Assembly: GCF_027579695.1 (NCBI RefSeq)
Contig: NC_083582.1
Location: 31,076,964 to 31,140,963, forward strand
Reading direction: 5' to 3'
DNA from: Neoarius graeffei
Taxonomy: Eukaryota > Chordata > Actinopteri > Siluriformes > Ariidae
Length of the DNA: 64,000 nt
Below are positions 1 to 12,000 of this stretch, one piece after another. Position numbers and translations under genes: made by a program. Every line of letters starts with the position of its first letter. Within the stretch, counting starts at the first letter, position 1. Under the pieces are notes generated by a model, which saw nothing but the letters and a program-made list of their open reading frames with translations, ran no database searches and had not been told where the DNA came from.

Positions 1-2
1 CT

Positions 3-212
3 GCTGTCTATCTTCATCTTAACAACAAAGGACACTCATTTCAGGATTGCAAAGTACGCATTTTAGCCAGAGAGGATCGTTGGTATGAGCGAGGAATTAA
101 AGAAGCCATTTTTGTCAACCTGGAACGGCCATCACTGAACAGAGGTGGGGGTCTAAGACATCATTTATCAGCCACCTACAATGCAGTCCTTGGCACACTT
201 CCCAGACAACTG
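3..212 (+). pseudogene. C-terminal fragment of a GIY-YIG-type retroelement protein (Penelope-like)
   Basis: Reading from base 3 gives an open frame of about 70 codons, cut by the window start. It contains LNNKGHSF, VRILAREDRWYERGIKEAI and RPSLNRGGGLRHHL. This pattern (histidine, then ERG-KEAI, then SLNRGGGLRHHL) is one I associate with the C-terminal endonuclease part of Penelope-like and related fish retroelements. The frame then runs into a MITE at about 213, so the original C-terminus is displaced. The matching 3' tail resumes after the MITE. Family assignment is from recall; a GIY-YIG domain of another retroelement clade is possible. Confidence 0.55.
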
Positions 213-1139
213 AGGCCCTGTCCACACGGCAACGGATTCAGGTGAATCTGATAAAATTTTTTATCATTTCGGCCTGGCGTCCACACGGCACCGGCGTTTT
301 GGGTGCCCCAAAACGAAATCTTTTGAGAACGGGTTCCAGAGTGGAAAAATCTGGCAACGGCCCCGTTGCGAAGTCGTCTGGATGAGTAGAATGGATTTGT
401 TTACGATTACGTCACAACCACATGACTGTGAGTGCTTCATGCCGGGTAGAAGTGTAACGAACTCGATGCAAGTTGTCAACAAATCCTATAACTTGGTTCA
501 TGAAACGCGCTTACAAAATATTTTCACTGTGAATATTTATTGTGTAATGGTGCAAAGTGAGAGAGAGCGAGAGAGTGAGAGAATAGCCCTTAGGGCAGAG
601 TCAATCCTGCCAGCAAAAATAGGGGGAAAAAAGGAGCGATCTCACCTCTTCAGATGTTGGTTTAAGTCCAACAGTACATTCCTCAAAAAGGGCGTAGAAG
701 AACAAAGTAATCCATCAACGTGTAGCATTCAATTTATTCCGGATCATTAAAGAATTCTGGAGGATATCAGAATGTTGGCGTACCAGCTTCCATCTACCCC
801 CGTTCATTCCTCTTTCCGCGTCTCCATTCAAAAAACGAGCACGTGATTTAAAGGGACTATAGCCATAGGATAGGGAGTGAGAAAGTGTGTGCGTGTGACA
901 GTGACAGGGATGGTCACTGTGCGCATGCGCAGTTATGCGCATGCGTCTACTTCTATTGTTCTGGTGTCTCCGATGGGACCGTCTTACAGCGCACGTAGTG
1001 GTGTGGCATGTGTATTGCATCGTTTTCAGCAAGCATTGCGTTGCCATATGAACCTGATATTTTACTGATCCGTTGCCCATGTGGACGCGATATTTAAAAA
1101 AAAAAAAATCTCGTTGCCGTTGTCGTGTGGATGTAGCCT
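213..1139. mobile_element. MITE, copy 1 of a family present twice in the window
   Basis: The ends are inverted: AGGCCCTGTCCACACGGCAA at the left and a matching ...CGTGTGGATGTAGCCT at the right. The interior is non-coding, with a GAGAGAGCGAGAG run near 560 and GCGCATGCGCAG near 925. A second copy lies at 3833-4767 with the same ends and mostly the same interior. It interrupts the retroelement fragment that precedes and follows it. No convincing target duplication is visible, so the superfamily is left open (hAT-like by the look of the ends). Confidence 0.75.
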
Positions 1140-1470
1140 AAATGCACACCAAAACCCAGCTGTTTTCAGTGACTCACAGGAGAACAGAGAGAACCAACAA
1201 CCATTGATGACCCCAACGACTCTCTAGGCCGTTCACACCCAGCCCCAAGTGACCCACACCAACAGGATGACTCGACGACACCTTAGGATTGCTTTTCATC
1301 CATGAGAGGATAAATACCTGATACTCTCTAGTCAGACAGAACTGAAGAAGCCTTTTGGATGAGAGATGAAACGTCTTCAAGAATCTTCAAGCAAGTCCAG
1401 TTGCTCTCTTTTACCACCCACAGTTACTATGACCTGGATGACTGAGAATCTTCACAGACATCATATAATT
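1140..1470 (+). repeat. 3' tail of the interrupted retroelement
   Basis: After the MITE the sequence resumes with a block containing GATGAGAGATGAAACGTCTTC and CAAGTCCAGTTGCTCTC. I recognise this as the usual end of fish retroelements carrying a GIY-YIG C-terminus. No open frame is present beyond the first few codons. Confidence 0.45.
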
Positions 1471-1626
1471 TTGCTGGCGCTCCTAGAATTGAAATGGTAA
1501 TACACGTGTTAAAATTATAACAACGACCGAGTGAACCACAACAAGAGAACGCTCATTTTATAGCAAAATTCTGTCAACATGAAATAAAATTCTTCCATGA
1601 TGTTATTGAGAGCTTTTGAATCTCAC

Positions 1627-1849
1627 CGGAGATAAAACGATTACTGCAAACACGAGCTGTTTTGGTTTTAGTCTCCGTTAGATCAGCCCTGCCGATGTTG
1701 TTCAGCCGTGCTCGTCTCTTCTCCGTACTCAGCCTCAGAGTTTCCTCGCCCTCTTCCTGAATCACAGACGGAATTCTAAAAAATCCGAACGTGCCATGGT
1801 CACGAGTACTGTTGTGACCACAACCATGTACAGCACAAAGGTATGGCAG
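1627..1849 (-). pseudogene. Broken THAP-type zinc-finger exon
   Basis: Read on the - strand this encodes PYLCAVHGCGHNS, then FGFFRIPS, EKRRARLNNIGRADLTE and ARVCSNRFISG, followed at once by a GTGAGA splice donor. This is the order of a THAP domain: C-x-x-x-x-C, an FFR.P box, the ADLTE region and V-C-S-x-H-F. Here the histidine of the last box is replaced (CSNRF), and the expected start codon reads CTG before CCA. It therefore looks like a decayed first exon, probably transposon-derived since THAP domains occur in P-element-type transposases. It lies upstream of the placed taco1 exons and on the opposite strand. Confidence 0.55.
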
Positions 1850-2187
1850 AGCTAAAAGAACGCTTAAAGCAGTGGAAAAACAAAGAGAGTTGCGCACGTG
1901 TGACTGTTTTGTATGCAATGTCGCTTGACCCCGCATTTGTATCTCCACCAACATGGCCAACATCCGGGTTTCTATTTTGCTTTGGTGTCACTTGCAAGTC
2001 AAGGATACAAAATGAAATGAAACGTATATGGGAAGTCACCTGATTTTTATAGCACATTTTAAAGACCGTAAGAATTGGCCAGAGTGCTGTACAGTAAGAT
2101 CAGATTCATCAGCTTGTACCATGAAATACAATTAAATCAATCAATAATTTACCAAAAAAGAAATTGAAGACATGCTAGGCCTCCTAC

Positions 2188-3430
2188 CAGGGCTCGAAAT
2201 TAACTTTTTTTCTTTGTGTCCCCCAGTGGTCCCGAATTCTGTGTTGTATTGTCCCGAATGGAAGCAATAGTGTCCCCATTTTTTTCCTCTCTGAAATAAC
2301 CAGTGGTTAATATTATCATATGAAGTTACTATTATATTTGTAACTTTGCGATTTTGAACCCTTTATATCATTTTTACAATAAGTCACAAGACACAAGCGA
2401 CACATGTCCTATACATCATCTACTTCAAAATTACAGTTATTGCATTTTCAGTTTATTAAACTTTGGCGATCTCACTGTATGAATAGATACCCGTTTATTT
2501 AAAGGGGCCAACTAGCTCATTCAGAAAATGTTTCAACTCCCTACATCTGCAGTACACTTTAGCTGAAAATAAGACCCCTTTCATGTTCATTTCATCTACT
2601 TATACCTTGAATATCTGTTGGCACTTATAAGGCCAACTTATAATTTTCACCATTACCGTTATCCATTTTTATGAACTTTCCGTTAGCCATTACCGTTATC
2701 CATTTTTATGAACTTTCCGTTATCCATTTTATGAATTTTCGCTGCCAAAACATGGGTGCAAATGTTAGCAACATCAGCATAGTGGCAGGTCCGAGCCTAG
2801 CTGTGCTGCTGACTGACTAAACTTTCTGAACGAGAAAGACACCAAGAAAACTCACTTATTCTGTTGAACGGTATCTTCCGTCAATATCATCCACATCATT
2901 CCTGTTGTATTTTATAACGTGTCTAACAGTGTTCATTAAGTTCATTCAGTTGCTAGCGTTGCCTGCAGACCAGGCGATGACACTTTGGATCCTGAAGGTC
3001 CCGGAGACGTTATGTCTGGGCTTTCAGTTTCTTCCCCGCGGTCGGTCCGCTTCAACCACTTCAGCATTTTTGTTCTGGCAAGAGTCGGCGCAGCGTGTGC
3101 GGTAGCAATTCCATTCCAAGTCCATATAATGCGGACACCGGCCGAAGATTCTAGAACAGAATGCGCTGCTCTGTAGCCTACGGATGCAGGTGCATCGAAA
3201 GTGTAGCTACTATGTATTTTTCGCTGTTAACGTTTTAAAATTAAAATTGACAAATTAGGTGAATGTCTACGTATGTGTTACGGCTTTGTAAATAATATTA
3301 ATGTAGAACTTTTTTTCTAGATCTATTTTTTTCCATTGTCCTGGGATTGTCCCAGATATGATAATTTTGTGTCCTGATGACATTTTTTATGGTCCCCGGG
3401 ACGTCGGGACACCGTTAGTTTCGAGCGCTG
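2188..3430. mobile_element. Non-autonomous hAT-like element with 8-bp target duplication
   Basis: The element starts CAGGGCTCGAAATTAAC and ends GTTAGTTTCGAGCGCTG, an imperfect terminal inverted repeat. It is flanked on both sides by CCTCCTAC (2180-2187 and 3431-3438), an exact 8-bp duplication as made by hAT transposases. The interior is AT-rich with no convincing protein; it has a short duplicated block near 2660-2740 (GAACTTTCCGTTA...CCATTTT). Confidence 0.8.
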
Positions 3431-3832
3431 CCTCCTACTGATTAAAACGATTCAAGTGTATGGGATAATAAATACTTTTTTTTTTTTTTTAAAGTGAATT
3501 TAAAATGTCCAGAAAGTGTAAGATGTTCCATAATCTCAGCGCTGTTAGTTTATATTATAAAAATGAGTAAATTAGTTCAAAGAATTTTTAAAATGATGAC
3601 ATAGTATTAAGTTCCATTCAAATAAAATGGAGCTATTATTACCAAATACTTTCAATTCGAGGTGTACAGAGCTTTACTGCTTAATGCAAAGTGCAGTTGA
3701 GTTTCGAAGCATGAGAACGGATAATGGTACATTTCCAAGTCTGGGGATGTTAACGTAAAAAATGTAAATCTTTTGCAATTTAAATGTCATGCTAATTCTG
3801 TCAGTGATGTGTGTCTGAGATTAAACAGACTT

Positions 3833-4767
3833 AGGCCCTGTCCACACGGCAACGGATTCAGGTGAATCTGATAAAATTGTTTATCGTTTCGGCCTGGCGT
3901 CCACACGGCACCGGCGTTTTGGGTGCCCCAAAACGAAATCTTTTGAGAACGGGTTCCAGAGTGAAAAAATCTGGCAACAGAGCCGTTGCGAAGTCGTCTG
4001 GATGAGTAGAACGGATTTGTTTATGATGACGTCACAACCACATGACTGTGAGTGCTTCACACCGGGTAGAAGTGTAACGAACTCGACGCGAGTTGTCAAC
4101 AAATCCTATAACTTGGTTCATGAAACGTGCTTACAAAATATTTTCACTGTGAATATTTATTGTGTAAGGGTGCAAAGTGAGAGAGAGAGAGAGAGAATAG
4201 CCCTTAGGGCAGAGTCTTTAGTCCAAATACTGCGGAAGCAGTACCAAACCGCGCACTGCCCGTGCGCTTTCCAAAAACAAAAACAATCCCGCCAGCAAAA
4301 ATAGAAAAAAAAAAAAGGAGCGATCTCACCTCTTCAGATGTTGGTTTAAGTCCGACAATACATTCCTCAAAAAGGGCGTAGAAGAACAAAGTAATCCATC
4401 AACGTGTAGCATTCTATTTATTCCGGACCATTAAAGAATTCTGGAGGATCTCAGAATGTTGGCGTACCGGCTTCCATTCATTCCTCTTTCCGCGTCTTTC
4501 GTTTTACGCTACTGATTAATAATCAAAACTTTATGTGGCTGATGCTACAGAAGAAGGGGTTTATGCGCATGCGTCTACTTCTATTGTTCTGGTGTCTCCG
4601 ATGGGACCGTCTTACAGCGCACGTAGAGGTGTGGCATGTGTATTGCATCGTTTTCAGCAAGCGTTGCGTTGCCATATGGACCTGATATTTTACTGATCCG
4701 TTGCCCATATGGATGCGATATTTTTTAAAAAAATCTCGTTGCCGTTGTCGTGTGGATGTAGCCTAAA
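3833..4767. mobile_element. MITE, copy 2 of the 213-1139 family
   Basis: It has the same terminal sequences as the copy at 213-1139 and nearly the same order of internal blocks, including the GAGAGA run and the short GCGCATGCG motif. It differs by a few substitutions and by replaced stretches near 4215-4280 and 4500-4560. It lies just upstream of the first taco1 exon seen here, presumably in intron 1. Confidence 0.75.
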
Positions 4768-4893
4768 AGGAAGTCTGTTGGGACCTCGTAAAAAAAAAAA
4801 TCACAAAAAATGACACTATATCCTGTGTAAAATAAAAATGGAAATGGATTGTGATATAAATAAATTAAAGTTTGTTTGTGTGTGTGTGTTTAG

Positions 4894-5325
4894 AAGGAGG
4901 ACCAAACCCGGAGTATAATGTCACTTTGGCTCAGCTTATAGAGCAGTGCAGAAATAAAAATCTACCCAAAACCACCATCGAGGCTGCTATTAAAGGAGCG
5001 GTAAGGGAAAAAATAATGCAATTAAATTAAAAAGTTCTGAGGTAAGTACTGAGATATGGTTCAGCTTGGAATATTATGTAAGGTATAAAACACGACCGTG
5101 TTGTGTTTTAGGCAAATAATCAACAACAGGGTGGTGTGATGGAGTTATTACCCTGAAGTTGATTATTTTCCGAAAGCAGCGTGTCTTGAAGTTTTATTCC
5201 TCATATCCCACAGCACAGCTTACACATTTATTTATCAAAGAATGAAAAGTCAAACTTTGTACTTAGGATAATACAGTAATATTGTTGGAATGGAGTTATA
5301 GCTATAAACAGTCATTTCCTCACAA

Positions 5326-5363
<38 letters not shown>

Positions 5364-6083
5364 TCAATAATAAGGCAACAAAAATTGCAGCCTGATAATG
5401 TTAAAAAAAAAGTTACAGCTTTACATCTGACTGTTAAAAAGCACTGACAGTGGAGATTCCTTTCGTCAATGTTGAATAAACGTCTCCTTACAAAAACCTG
5501 TGCTATAGAAATGACAACGTATTAAATTGAACTACGCTGCTGGTATAGAAAATGAAGCAACACCTTCGGACCAATCAGAATCCAGAATTCACAGTGTCGT
5601 GGTATAAGGTGTAATAAAGACTGTACTGAAAAGGACTATAAACGTAACAAAGGTAGTTTAAATGTCTGTCTTATTATTTTTCTCTTTCTGTCCTGCAGGA
5701 AAAGTCAAAAGCTGCAACTCAGTACCTGTACGAGGCGCGAGGGCCCGGAGGTTCCATGCTGCTCATCGAGGTTCTGACCGACAACAGCACACGCTCACAC
5801 CAAGCCATCAAACACCTCTTAATGAAAAATGGGTCAGTGTGTGGAGGCTCTCGTAAATCAAACACACGCTGGATAAATGTACTGCGTTTTTAGTGGATTC
5901 AAATCTCTGCTTGCCCACAGGGGGACGATGTGTGAAGGAGCCCGGCATTGTTTTGACAGAAAAGGTGTCATCGTGGTGGCCCAAGACCAAGTTTCGACTG
6001 AAAAAGCTCTGGAGCTGGCAATAGAGTCGGGGGCTGAAGATGTGCACGAAGCCGAGGATGATGAGGAGAAGCCGATTTTACAG
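4894..6083 (+). CDS. taco1: taco1 exons encoding the central YebC-like domain
   Basis: Exon 4894-5000 (107 bp) begins after TTTAG and ends before GTAAGG. Exon 5699-5832 (134 bp) begins after CCTGCAG and ends before GTCAGT. Exon 5921-6083 (163 bp) begins after CCCACAG and ends before GTTACA. Joined, they read without a stop as the acidic YebC-family core. The last exon ends in the acidic stretch [12 protein letters not shown]. The two introns are about 0.7 kb and 88 bp; the first holds a (TC)n run. Confidence 0.93.
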
Positions 6084-9000
6084 GTTACACGCCAAGCTGA
6101 ATACCAATCCCAATAAACACAGAGATACAGTTTTGGTCATTAAAAAATAATCTACATAATAACAATAATGAAAATTCATTTTTTTATCCCCCGCTGGCCG
6201 AAAGGCCCGAAGGGGGATTATGTCGTGGCGATGTCCGTCCATCCGTCCCAGGAAGGGTGCTCTCCTTCTGAAATCAACTCCTCTTACAATTTTTTTCGAG
6301 GAATTTCACGAAACTTGACAGGCTTCTTTGTTATATGTCAGTAATACACATATTGTAATTTCGTTAAATTGGGTCACATTTTACCAGAGTTACAGCCCTT
6401 GATTAACAAAATTATACTTTGACAATTTCATATGCATGTTTTTTTCCTTCTGAAATCAACTCCTCTCACAAATTTTGGAGGAATTTCACCAAACCTGGTA
6501 GAAGGCCTTGTTATATGTCGGTAGTACGCACATTGTTATTTTGTTCAATTCGGTCGTATTTTACCAGAGTTGTGGCGCTTGATTAACAACCTTGTACTTT
6601 CACAATTTCATGAAGGTCTGCTTGCTTTCTGACATCATCAACTGTTCTTACAATTTTTGGACAAATTTCTCGAAGTTTGGCAAAACGCCTTGGTATGTGA
6701 CGGTAATACGCGTACTGCAATTTAAATTTATTTATGAAAATTTTCCCAGAGTTTTGACTCTTGATTAAATAACTTGTACTTTGGCAATTTCACGAGGGTG
6801 TACGTTCTTCTGAAATCAACTCCTCTCACAATTTGTGGAGGAATTTCACCAAACTTGGTAGAAGGCTTTGTTATATGACAGTTATACGCAGATTGAAATT
6901 TCATTTAATTTGGGCAGATTTTACCCGAGTTATGCCCTTGATTATTAACAAACTTGTACTTTGGGAATTTCATCAAGGTGTGCTCGCTTTCTGAAATCAA
7001 CTTCCTTCACAATTTTTATCCCCCGCTGGCCGAAAGGCCCAAAGAGAGATTATGTCGTGGCAATGTCCGTCTGTCTGTCCATCCGTCCCGGGAAGGGTAC
7101 TCACCTTCTGAAATCAACCCCTCTCACAATTTTTGGAGGACTTTCCCGAAACTTGGTAGAAGGCTTTGTTATATGACAGTTATACGCAGATTGAAATTTC
7201 ATTTAATTTGGGCAGATTTTACCCGAGTTATGCCCTTGATTATTAACAAACTTGTACTTTGGGAATTTCATCAAGGTGTGCTCGCTTTCTGAAATCAACT
7301 TCCTTCACAATTTTTATCCCCCACTGGCCGAAAGGCCCAAAGAGAGATTATGTCGTGGCAATGTCCGTCTGTCTGTCCATCCGTCCCGGGAAGGGTACTC
7401 ACCTTCTGAAATCAACCCCTCTCACAATTTTTGGAGGACTTTCCCGAAACTTGACAGGATTCTTTGTTATATGTCGGTAATGCACATATTGCAATTCTGT
7501 TCAATTCGGTCGCATTTTACCAGAGTTATGATATAGTTGCCAGCGGGGGATACTGTGCTCTCACAGCACTCTTGTTAAAAAAGAGCTGTAAAAATATTGT
7601 ATTCAGAGTCTTTATTCAGTACTTTATAGAAGATATTTGGCAGCAGTTACAGTTCTTCAGAGTCTTCTTGGCTAATTCTCTATCCAGTTTCTCCTTCAAG
7701 TCTGGACTTTGGCTGGGACACTCAAAGACTTGTCCTGAAGGCACTCCAGCATTTTTCCTGGCTGTAATGCCATGCTGAAAGGTGAACCTTCACCCCAGTC
7801 TGAGGTCATGTGCACTCTGGAGCAGGTTTCCTTCAAGGACCTTTCTGGTTTTGGCTGCATTTATCCTTCCTTCCTTCAGTTCTAATCAGTCTCCCTGTCC
7901 CTGCCATGGAGAAGCACCCTATAACATGGTGCTGCCACCAGCATGCTTCATCATAGGGTTGATATTAACCAGTTGATGAATAATACCTGATTTTTACCGG
8001 ATGTTCAGCTCAAAAACATTACAGGCATTTAGCAGACGCTCTTGTCTTATCCAGAGTGACTTACAACATGCCCAGAGCAGCTGGGGGCACTTCAGCCATT
8101 TCTGCTGGTCCAGGGAATCGAACTAGCAACCTTTTGGTCCCAAAGCTGCATCTCTAACCTTTAGGCCATGGTTTCCTCAAAACCAACAATTTTTGTCTCA
8201 TCAGATCAAAGAACCTTTTTCCTCATGCTTTCAGAGTCCTTTAAGTGCCATCCATCTAGACATACTTTTACCATAAAGGCTCGATTGATGGAGATGGTTC
8301 TTCTTCCAGCAGGTTTTCCTATCTCAATGGAGGACATCTGAACCTCTTTTTGAGTGGCCATTGGGTTCTTGGTCACCTCCCGGACCAGTGCCCTTCTAGC
8401 CTGGTTACTGAGACTGGTCGGATGGCCAGCTTTAGGAAAGCTACTGATAGTTCGTACCAAACTTCATAATGATGGAGCTCACGGTGCTCCTGGGAACGTC
8501 CAAAACTTTAGAAATGGTTTGATGTCCTTGATCCAAGATCCATTTCTTGACACAATTTGGTTGCTGAGGTTTACAGAGAGTTCCTCAGACTTCATGGCTG
8601 CTTGGTATTTGGGTTAACATTCACTGTGAGTTGTAGGATCTTCTACACACTGGTGCATCTTTCCAGACCATTTCCAATTGGTTTCATCAAATTCTAGAGA
8701 GATTTCAAGCTAATCAAACAGGATGCACCTGAGCATAATTGGAGTATGTTAGACAACTATCTGAAGACTTATCTGAATTTCAGTTTTTGATTGATAATAC
8801 AGGGCGGCACGGTGGTGTAGTGGTTAGCGCTGTCGCCTCACAGCAAGAAGGTCCTGGGTTCGAGCCCCGTGGCCGGCGAGGGCCTTTCTGTGTGGAGTTT
8901 GCATGTTCTCCCCGTGTCCGCGTGGGTTTCCTCCGGGTACTCCGGTTTCCCCCACAGTCCAAAGACATGCAGGTTAGGTTAACTGGTGACTCTAAATTGA

Positions 9001-12000
9001 CCGTAGGTGTGAGTGTGAATAGTTGTCTGTGTCTATGTGTCAGCCCTGTGATGACCTGGCGACTTGTCCAGGGTGTACCCCGCCTTTCGCCCGTAGTCAG
9101 CTGGGATAGGCTCCAGCTTGCCTGCAACCCTGTAGAAGGATAAAGCGGCTAGAGATAATGAGATGAGATGAGATGAGATGAGATTGATAATACATTCCTA
9201 AAAATGTTTCCTCTTTGTCAATAACAAGTATTGTGGATAGGTTAATGTCCATAAAAGGTCATTTTAAAAAAAAATGCGTCTATAATATAAAATTGTGCAA
9301 AAAGTGAAATTGTGCAGAAATCTTCACCATATCAATGACACAATTTTAATCTGTTTTGCAGAGAATCCGCTAGCCAAGTGAGCTGTTGCTATAGAAACAC
9401 TACCATATTAGAACGAGGCTGTTCTTATAATCCTGCGACTCTGAAGCTACGCTACTCTCCGAACTGCTGTTATAGAAAATGAATCAATACATTCTGCCCA
9501 ATCGGAATCCATAATTCAACAGTGCTGTGGTGTAAAAACAGAGTCGAATTTATTCTGCAGTTTATTCGTACATCGCCGCCTTATGTTTTATGGCTTTCAT
9601 TACAAATACGAAATCGCAAATGGTGCATCGATTTGTTTACTTCTCCAAAGACATGTTTATTGAGGTTCAATATTTTCTACTTGATTTATAAAGGAACAGT
9701 TATAACCAAGTGCCCCCCACACACACAGTCTTGTGGCAAATATGATGATTTTTATCCAGTGAGAGAAACTATAATGTAATATTTACACCATTGTTGATAA
9801 ATGTATTAATTTATTATAATAGTTTGCAAATTCTTCAGGATTAAAATTCACCTACTGTAGATGCAGTTTGTTTTTTTGTCATCTTCCATCCCTTTTTTGG
9901 CATGCATATATTTCTCACCTCATCTCATTATCTGTAGCTGCTTTATCCTGTTCTACAGGGTCGCAGGCAAGCTGGAGCCTATCCCAGCTGACTACGGGCG
10001 AAAGGCGGGGTACACCCTGGACAAGTCGCCAGGTCATCACAGGGCTGACACATAGACACAGACAACCATTCACACTCACATTCACACCTACGGTCAATTT
10101 AGAGTCACCAGTTAACCTAACCTGCATGTCTTTGGACTGTGGGGGAAACCGGAGCACCCGGAGGAAACCCACGCGGACACGGGGAGAACATGCAAACTCT
10201 GCACAGAAAGGCCCTCGCCGGCCCCGGGGCTCGAACCCGGACCTTCTTGCTGTGAGGCGACAGTGCTAACCACTACACCACCGTGCCGCCATGCATATAC
10301 ATATGTAAAAATTTTCTGTTAAATATTTCTTCACACCATTTCTTTACCCCTCACAGATGACAAGTAATAAGGGGAAATTATGGGGTTAAAACTGGCAACT
10401 TTCACATCGTGTTTAGTCTGTTTGAATGGACCCTGGTGTGTTGTTCTCCTCAGTGTGTTTCTGTGAACTTGAAGCTGAACTCTAGTGAGAAAATGATTCA
10501 GCTCTGAATCAGCCTGACTACAGGAAGTGAATCCTAACTAGTTTTGAAACTAGTTATTTATATCCTGTCTATTTATACCAGCTCCATGATCTCCATGCTC
10601 GGGCTGATTTTTATTATTATTATTATTTTTTTTAAGTTTGCTTAACTTTTGTTGGTCGTTGCATTTTAAATAAATGAACCATACAGATTTATGAGGATGT
10701 TTTCAGCCCTACACAACCCTCAGAGCACAGTTTTTATCCCCCACTGGCCGAAAGGCCCGAAGGGGGATTATGTCATGGTGCTTTTCGTGCGTCCCTCCCA
10801 GGAAAGGGATCTACTGAAATCAACTCCTCTCACAATTTTTGAAGGAATTTCACGAAACTTGACAGGATTCTTTGTTATATATCGGTAATACGCATATTGA
10901 AATTTCGTTCAATTCAGTCACATTTTACCAGAGTTATGGCACAGTTGCCAGCGAGGGATATTATGCTGTCAGAGCACTCTTGTTTTCCTTTTAATTCTAT
11001 GCCGTGTTCGGCGAATCCAAAGAATCAGTTTCATTCTGATTCAGACTTGACAAAATGACAAATGCATGTGAACGCTTCATAATCTAATCAACAGCTTTTA
11101 CGTAACCTAAGTGCTAACAGCAGGGCCGCGTTAAAGGAACAGTCCACCGTACTTCCATAATGAAATATGCTCTTATCTGAATTGAGACGAGCTGCTCCGT
11201 ACCTCTCCGAGCTTTGCGCGACCTCCCAGTCAGTCAGACGCAGTCAGACGCGCTGTCACTCCTGTTAGCAATGTAGCTAGGCTCAGCATGGCCAACGGTA
11301 TTTTTTGGGGCTGTAGTTAGATGTGACCAAACTCTTCCGCGTTTTTCCTGTTTACATAGGTTTATATGACCAGTGACATGAAACAAGTTCAGTTACACAA
11401 ATTGAAACGTAGCGATTTTCTATGCTATGGAAAGTCCGCACTATAATGACAGGCGTACTAACAGCTTCTGCGCGCTTCGGCAGCGCATTGATACGGAGCT
11501 CAGATATCAATGCGCTGTCGAAGCGCGCAGAAGGTGTTAGTACGCCTGTCATTATAGTGCGGACTTTCCATAGCATAGAAAATCGCTACGTTTCAATTTG
11601 TGTAACTGAACTTGTTTCATGTCACTGGTCATATAAACCTATGTAAACAGGAAAAACGCGGAAGAGTTTGGTCGCATCTAACTACAGCCCCAAAAAATAC
11701 CGTTGGCCATGCTGAGCCTAGCTACATTGCTAACAGGAGTGACAGCGCGTCTGACTGCGTCTGACTGACTGGGAGGTCGCGCAAAGCTCAGAGAGGTACG
11801 GAGCAGCTCGTCTCAATTCAGATAAGAGCATATTTCATTATGGAAGTATGGTGGACTGTTCCTTTAACCCTTGCTGAGGCCCCACCCCCCGCCTGTTGTC
11901 AACTGCGCTCAGCAAATTCACCCCCTCAGATGTGCCTGTCTAACTAGACAGAAACTTAAATAATGCCAGCGGCACAATTAGAAATACTATTGAACGATAA

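Noticed and set aside
6954-7536. Overlapping open frames of 70-112 codons repeated in tandem
   Set aside because: They arise from the 180-bp repeat and its 298-bp duplication; the same peptide appears twice because the DNA is duplicated, with no start context or domain.
8739-9143. A 134-codon ORF and its 115-codon antisense partner
   Set aside because: Both lie over a V-SINE; the same frames recur in every SINE copy (9868-10269, 22157-22345, 45793-46080).
11352-11646. A 74-codon ORF on both strands, also at 54108-54399
   Set aside because: It is the same palindromic DNA read in both directions; an apparent conserved protein is only the conserved repeat.
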